DNA from: a bacterium
GTDB taxonomy: Bacteria > Lindowbacteria > 2-12-FULL-62-27
Length of the DNA: 10,369 bases
Direction of reading: 5' to 3'
Assembly: GCA_016202645.1 (NCBI GenBank)
Contig: JACQOF010000052.1
Coordinates: 1 to 10,369, forward strand
This document shows, in pieces, positions 7,764 to 10,369 of this stretch. The notes under the pieces are model-generated. The model was not told the DNA's origin. It saw nothing but the letters and a program-made list of their open reading frames with translations, and made no database searches. The position numbers were made by a program, and so were the translations under genes. Within the stretch, counting starts at the first letter, position 1; each line of letters opens with the position of its first letter.

Positions 7764-8966
7764 TCAGGTTGTGCCGAGCATTTCAAGTGGTTCTGTGAGA
7801 ATGGCGAGGACGGCGGTGTGGGCGAGGATGGCGGAGCTGTATTTCTTGCCGTCCCGGAAGACAGGCCCGATTTCGGAGAAGCCGAAGAAGCCGGCGATGG
7901 GCAGATCCGGAAAAAATTCGCGGAAGGCGTCGAGGTCAACGTGCGGTTTGGAGTGGAGCGCGCGGCCCCGTGCGCAGCAATTGAAGAGGACAGCGGCGCG
8001 GGGAATGCGGGCCGTGAGGTCGCGGCTCATTTTTTCCAGAGTATCGCGGAAACTCCGCCGGGATTTGGCCGCGCTCCTGAGACCAAAGCAGATCAAACCG
8101 CCAGGCTCGACCGGTTCTCCGATGACGAGGTTTTTCGTTGCGGGTTCGACGGCAAGGATATTTCTGACCCTGTATCGCCCGGCCGTAAAATCCTCGGCGC
8201 GCTCCCCGAGGAGGCAGAACAGGTCTTGAGTGGGCTTGCCGGCGGTCTGATCTCGGACGGCCTGGACGTACGACACGAAGACATCAGCGGCGGGTTTGGC
8301 CGCGATCGACACGATCGCGTTTCCGGCGGATTCAGTGATGGGCAGAGGCTTCGTGTCCGGCACGATCGAGTGGGCCACGCCGATGACCGGCTCGACGCAC
8401 CCGGACAGATGCAGGGCCGCGCAGCCTCCGGAGGAAACATCCGAATCGGCGATGACGCCAGAGACTTGATCGGCGGTGCACCATCCGGCGGCGCCGCCGA
8501 TGACGGGGGTTTCGGGGAGCCGTTCGGCGAGTCTCTGGATGAAGCCTGGGTGAAGGTTCCGGGGATTGACGGCGAGCATGAGCAGTCCGGACTCCCGGTG
8601 GAGACTGGGGAGTTCGACCTGGAGGTGGTCGACCGAATCGAAGGATTCCGGTTGGGGAATGATCGCGGCTGAGGCCGCCGCCCGGTCTGAAGACAGGAGC
8701 AGGACCGACACGCCGGGTACCCGTTCAATCTCGCCGCGCGGGCCGATGACGCCGGTTCCGGTAGCGCCGAAGACCGCGCGGGGTTGGACTTGTCTCTGGA
8801 TTGTCTGAGCCATTCCGGGAAGCGCGGCGAGGTGGTGGGAGGTGGCGAAGACAAACGCGGCAGTGGCATGCGAGTTACCCAAGCCGCGGCGGGCTTCCTC
8901 GATCGCCTCATGAATAGCACCCCCGCCGTCGGTTCTCAAACTCTGACCCGCGCCTGCTTGAAACAT
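7764..8966 (-). CDS. FIST-domain sensory protein (FIST_N + FIST_C)
   Basis: A stand-alone protein of about 400 aa with the FIST_N and FIST_C domains, a predicted ligand-sensing module proposed to bind small molecules such as amino acids. FIST_N is suggested by HHLAALPGMAQTIQRQ (44-59), VFGATGTGVIG (65-75) and VIGGAAGWCTADQ (155-167). FIST_C is the clearer part: AAVLFNCCARGRAL (324-337), DLPIAGFFGFSEIGP (354-368) and a final AILAHTAVLAIL (379-390). No kinase, GGDEF or methyl-acceptor domain is fused and no membrane segment is seen. The start is taken as ATG 8966, where FIST-like sequence begins; no clear Shine-Dalgarno sequence precedes it. The open frame continues to 9125, but that part lies over the divergent TPR gene and looks non-coding. 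The gene points towards oriC. Its biological role is unknown. Confidence 0.82.
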   Translation of the reverse strand: MFQAGAGQSLRTDGGGAIHEAIEEARRGLGNSHATAAFVFATSHHLAALPGMAQTIQRQVQPRAVFGATGTGVIGPRGEIERVPGVSVLLLSSDRAAASAAIIPQPESFDSVDHLQVELPSLHRESGLLMLAVNPRNLHPGFIQRLAERLPETPVIGGAAGWCTADQVSGVIADSDVSSGGCAALHLSGCVEPVIGVAHSIVPDTKPLPITESAGNAIVSIAAKPAADVFVSYVQAVRDQTAGKPTQDLFCLLGERAEDFTAGRYRVRNILAVEPATKNLVIGEPVEPGGLICFGLRSAAKSRRSFRDTLEKMSRDLTARIPRAAVLFNCCARGRALHSKPHVDLDAFREFFPDLPIAGFFGFSEIGPVFRDGKKYSSAILAHTAVLAILTEPLEMLGTT

Positions 8967-9011
8967 CAGGCCGACGGTACCAAACAAATGGATTTGCGAA
9001 AAGGTCCGAAG

Positions 9012-9776
9012 ATGGTAGAAAAAGGATGGATGAACAAGATGGGTGAGTCTGCCCGCGCGTGTCTGGTTCTCGTGGTCCTGTTTTCGGCGACGCAAGTTTA
9101 TTCGGATGCCCCCCGCGGCGCGCATTTGGACGAGCGTCTTGAGGCGGCTTTGGCCGGGCCGTCAGCCGCTGTGGTCGTGAAGATTACGCGGGAAATTGCC
9201 GAAGAGATAATGAAGGCGCCGGAGGGCCAAGCCCGGCGGCTCGCCGTGGCGATCGGGTTGTTTCGAAAGGCCGAAGCGCTCGATCCGGAGTCTCTGACGG
9301 CGGACGACGCAGGGCGGCTTGGCCGGATGTACTTGATGCTGTCCGAGTCCTACGCGGACGCCGCGAAACGGTATCTGACCCGCGCCTTGGAACGGCGTGA
9401 GCGCGAGTCGGACCGGGTGGCATTGGGCAACGCGCTTTTGTACATGGGGGACGCGGCCGGCGCCCGTCGGGAATATCTGAAGGTGACGGAGACGAAACCG
9501 GACGAATCGGTGGTATCGGTCAATCTGGCCCTGGCGGAACGGGTGCTAGGGGACACCTCATCGGCGCTGGCGCGGCTGAGGCGCATCCAGGCGAGGAACG
9601 CGAACGCCGCGGCGACCCGTGCCGCATCGCTGTCGATTGCCGACATCGAGTATGCCCTGGGAAATCTGTCGGGCGCGAAATCCCAGGTCGAACGGATTCT
9701 TTCAACCAACCCGGGCGACGTGGAGGCGGCGCACGTGTTGGAACAAATAAATCGCAAGGGGGACAGACGGAAATGA
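9012..9776 (+). CDS. Exported or membrane-anchored TPR-repeat protein
   Basis: A protein of about 254 aa with no recognised name. The N-terminus has a positively charged start and the hydrophobic run [14 protein letters not shown] (16-29), followed by SDA-P, a plausible signal-peptidase site after residue 33. A helical remainder carries at least two or three degenerate TPR units at about 136-167, 170-198 and 206-236; the last has the typical [11 protein letters not shown] and NPGD features. TPRs usually mediate protein-protein contacts. The start is uncertain: ATG 9012 follows AAGG by 7 bases, and ATG 9030 and 9039 also keep the signal peptide. The TGA stop overlaps the mreB ATG (ATGA, 9773-9776), so the two are probably translationally coupled. 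A periplasmic or membrane partner of the shape machinery is a reasonable inference but not shown. Confidence 0.75.
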   Translation: MVEKGWMNKMGESARACLVLVVLFSATQVYSDAPRGAHLDERLEAALAGPSAAVVVKITREIAEEIMKAPEGQARRLAVAIGLFRKAEALDPESLTADDAGRLGRMYLMLSESYADAAKRYLTRALERRERESDRVALGNALLYMGDAAGARREYLKVTETKPDESVVSVNLALAERVLGDTSSALARLRRIQARNANAAATRAASLSIADIEYALGNLSGAKSQVERILSTNPGDVEAAHVLEQINRKGDRRK

Positions 9777-10369
9777 AACTGATCAATACGCTGCTGGGAT
9801 TTCTTTCAAGCGACATGGGCATCGACCTCGGAACGGCCAACACGCTGGTCTACGTCAAGGGCCAGGGCATCGTGCTTCGGGAACCGTCCGTGGTGGCGCT
9901 TGACACCGAGACCGGCGAGATAAAGGCTGTCGGCGCGGAGGCGAAGCGGATGGTGGGGCGGACGCCCGCGCACATCCAGTCGATCCGGCCTCTCAAGGAC
10001 GGTGTAATCGCGAATTTCGACGTGGCGGAAAAGATGATCCGGCATTTCATCACGAAAGTCCACAACCGCCGCGCCGCCTTTGTGGCGCCTCGGATCGTAA
10101 TCGGGGTGCCGTCGGGCATCACGGAAGTCGAGAAGCGCGCCGTGACCGAGTCGGCGCTTGCGGCGGGCGCGCGGGAGGCGCTGACGATCGAGGAGCCTCT
10201 CGCCGCGGCGATCGGGGCGAACGTACCGGTGCAGGAACCTTCCGGGACCATGATCGTCGACATCGGCGGCGGCACGACCGCGGCGGCCGTGATCTCCCTG
10301 GGGGGCCTGGTGGTCTCCAAGTCCATCGACGTCGCCGGCGACGAGATGGACGAGGCCGTGATGATGCAC
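9773..10369 (+). CDS. mreB: Rod-shape actin homologue MreB, N-terminal part (cut by window edge)
   Basis: The first 199 codons of MreB, the actin-like ATPase whose membrane-bound filaments guide lateral wall synthesis. The frame runs open to the window end. It starts [16 protein letters not shown], an amphipathic membrane-binding helix, then the phosphate-1 motif [15 protein letters not shown] (16-30). It continues with AKRMVGRTP (57-65), [14 protein letters not shown] (71-84), [13 protein letters not shown] (112-124), [11 protein letters not shown] (139-149, with the catalytic Glu), the phosphate-2 motif VDIGGGTT (162-169) and [10 protein letters not shown] (187-196). Where MreB normally reads GGGTTEVA, this one reads GGGTTAAA: the acidic residue after TT is Ala170. 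The ATG overlaps the TPR gene stop. mreC and mreD would be expected further right. Family assignment is secure; the unusual residue is read directly. Confidence 0.95.
   Translation, partial: MKLINTLLGFLSSDMGIDLGTANTLVYVKGQGIVLREPSVVALDTETGEIKAVGAEAKRMVGRTPAHIQSIRPLKDGVIANFDVAEKMIRHFITKVHNRRAAFVAPRIVIGVPSGITEVEKRAVTESALAAGAREALTIEEPLAAAIGANVPVQEPSGTMIVDIGGGTTAAAVISLGGLVVSKSIDVAGDEMDEAVMMH

Noticed and set aside
7671-8672. 333-codon plus-strand frame starting in the origin region
   Set aside because: Antisense to the FIST gene, whose FIST_C motifs are clear; the translation is Gly/Asp/Arg-rich with no family resemblance.
8967-9125. 53-codon N-terminal extension of the FIST protein
   Set aside because: It overlaps the divergent TPR gene's signal-peptide region and has no FIST-like sequence.
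9806-10369. 187-codon minus-strand frame at the right edge
   Set aside because: Antisense to mreB, which has the full set of actin-fold motifs on the plus strand.

Overview
The window is the chromosomal replication-origin neighbourhood of a bacterium, with GC content around 58-60% by eye. On the minus strand it carries the classic dnaA - dnaN - recF - gyrB - gyrA cluster. A candidate oriC of same-direction DnaA boxes lies just upstream of dnaA, and a divergent arm beyond it leads to the cell-shape gene mreB. GyrB is the short form of 680 aa, without the large insert of E. coli-type GyrB (804 aa). MreB and a signal-peptide-bearing TPR protein suggest a rod-shaped, probably Gram-negative-type cell. 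The phylum cannot be fixed from this sequence.

Layout from left to right: start of gyrA (minus, cut by the window edge); a 68-bp gap that is almost entirely one inverted repeat; gyrB (minus); a divergent promoter region; a class II Fic AMP-transferase gene (plus); recF (minus), overlapping the fic stop by 4 bp; a 60-bp gap with a palindromic repeat; dnaN (minus); a 214-bp gap with a hairpin; dnaA (minus); the candidate oriC; a FIST-domain gene (minus, pointing towards the origin); a secreted or membrane-anchored TPR protein gene (plus); and the first 199 codons of mreB (plus, cut by the window edge), overlapping the TPR gene by an ATGA.

dnaA, dnaN, recF, gyrB and gyrA all run away from the origin with the leftward fork, and mreB runs with the rightward fork. 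fic and the FIST gene are head-on. fic is the odd gene in the replication cluster: it separates recF from gyrB, diverges from gyrB, and has a near-consensus promoter whose predicted start of transcription falls on its own ATG. Some Fic enzymes AMPylate a specific GyrB tyrosine, and that tyrosine is conserved here (Tyr141). This makes a Fic-gyrase link the most attractive functional idea in the window.

A second theme is palindromic repeats in and around the cluster. A 70-bp nested palindrome is carried in frame inside recF. Two copies of a repeat that reads as PAKAGI(Q/R) bracket recF at both ends. A 67-bp inverted repeat fills the gyrB-gyrA gap, and a hairpin precedes the dnaN ribosome site. 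recF and gyrA show no clear Shine-Dalgarno sequence where the repeats sit.
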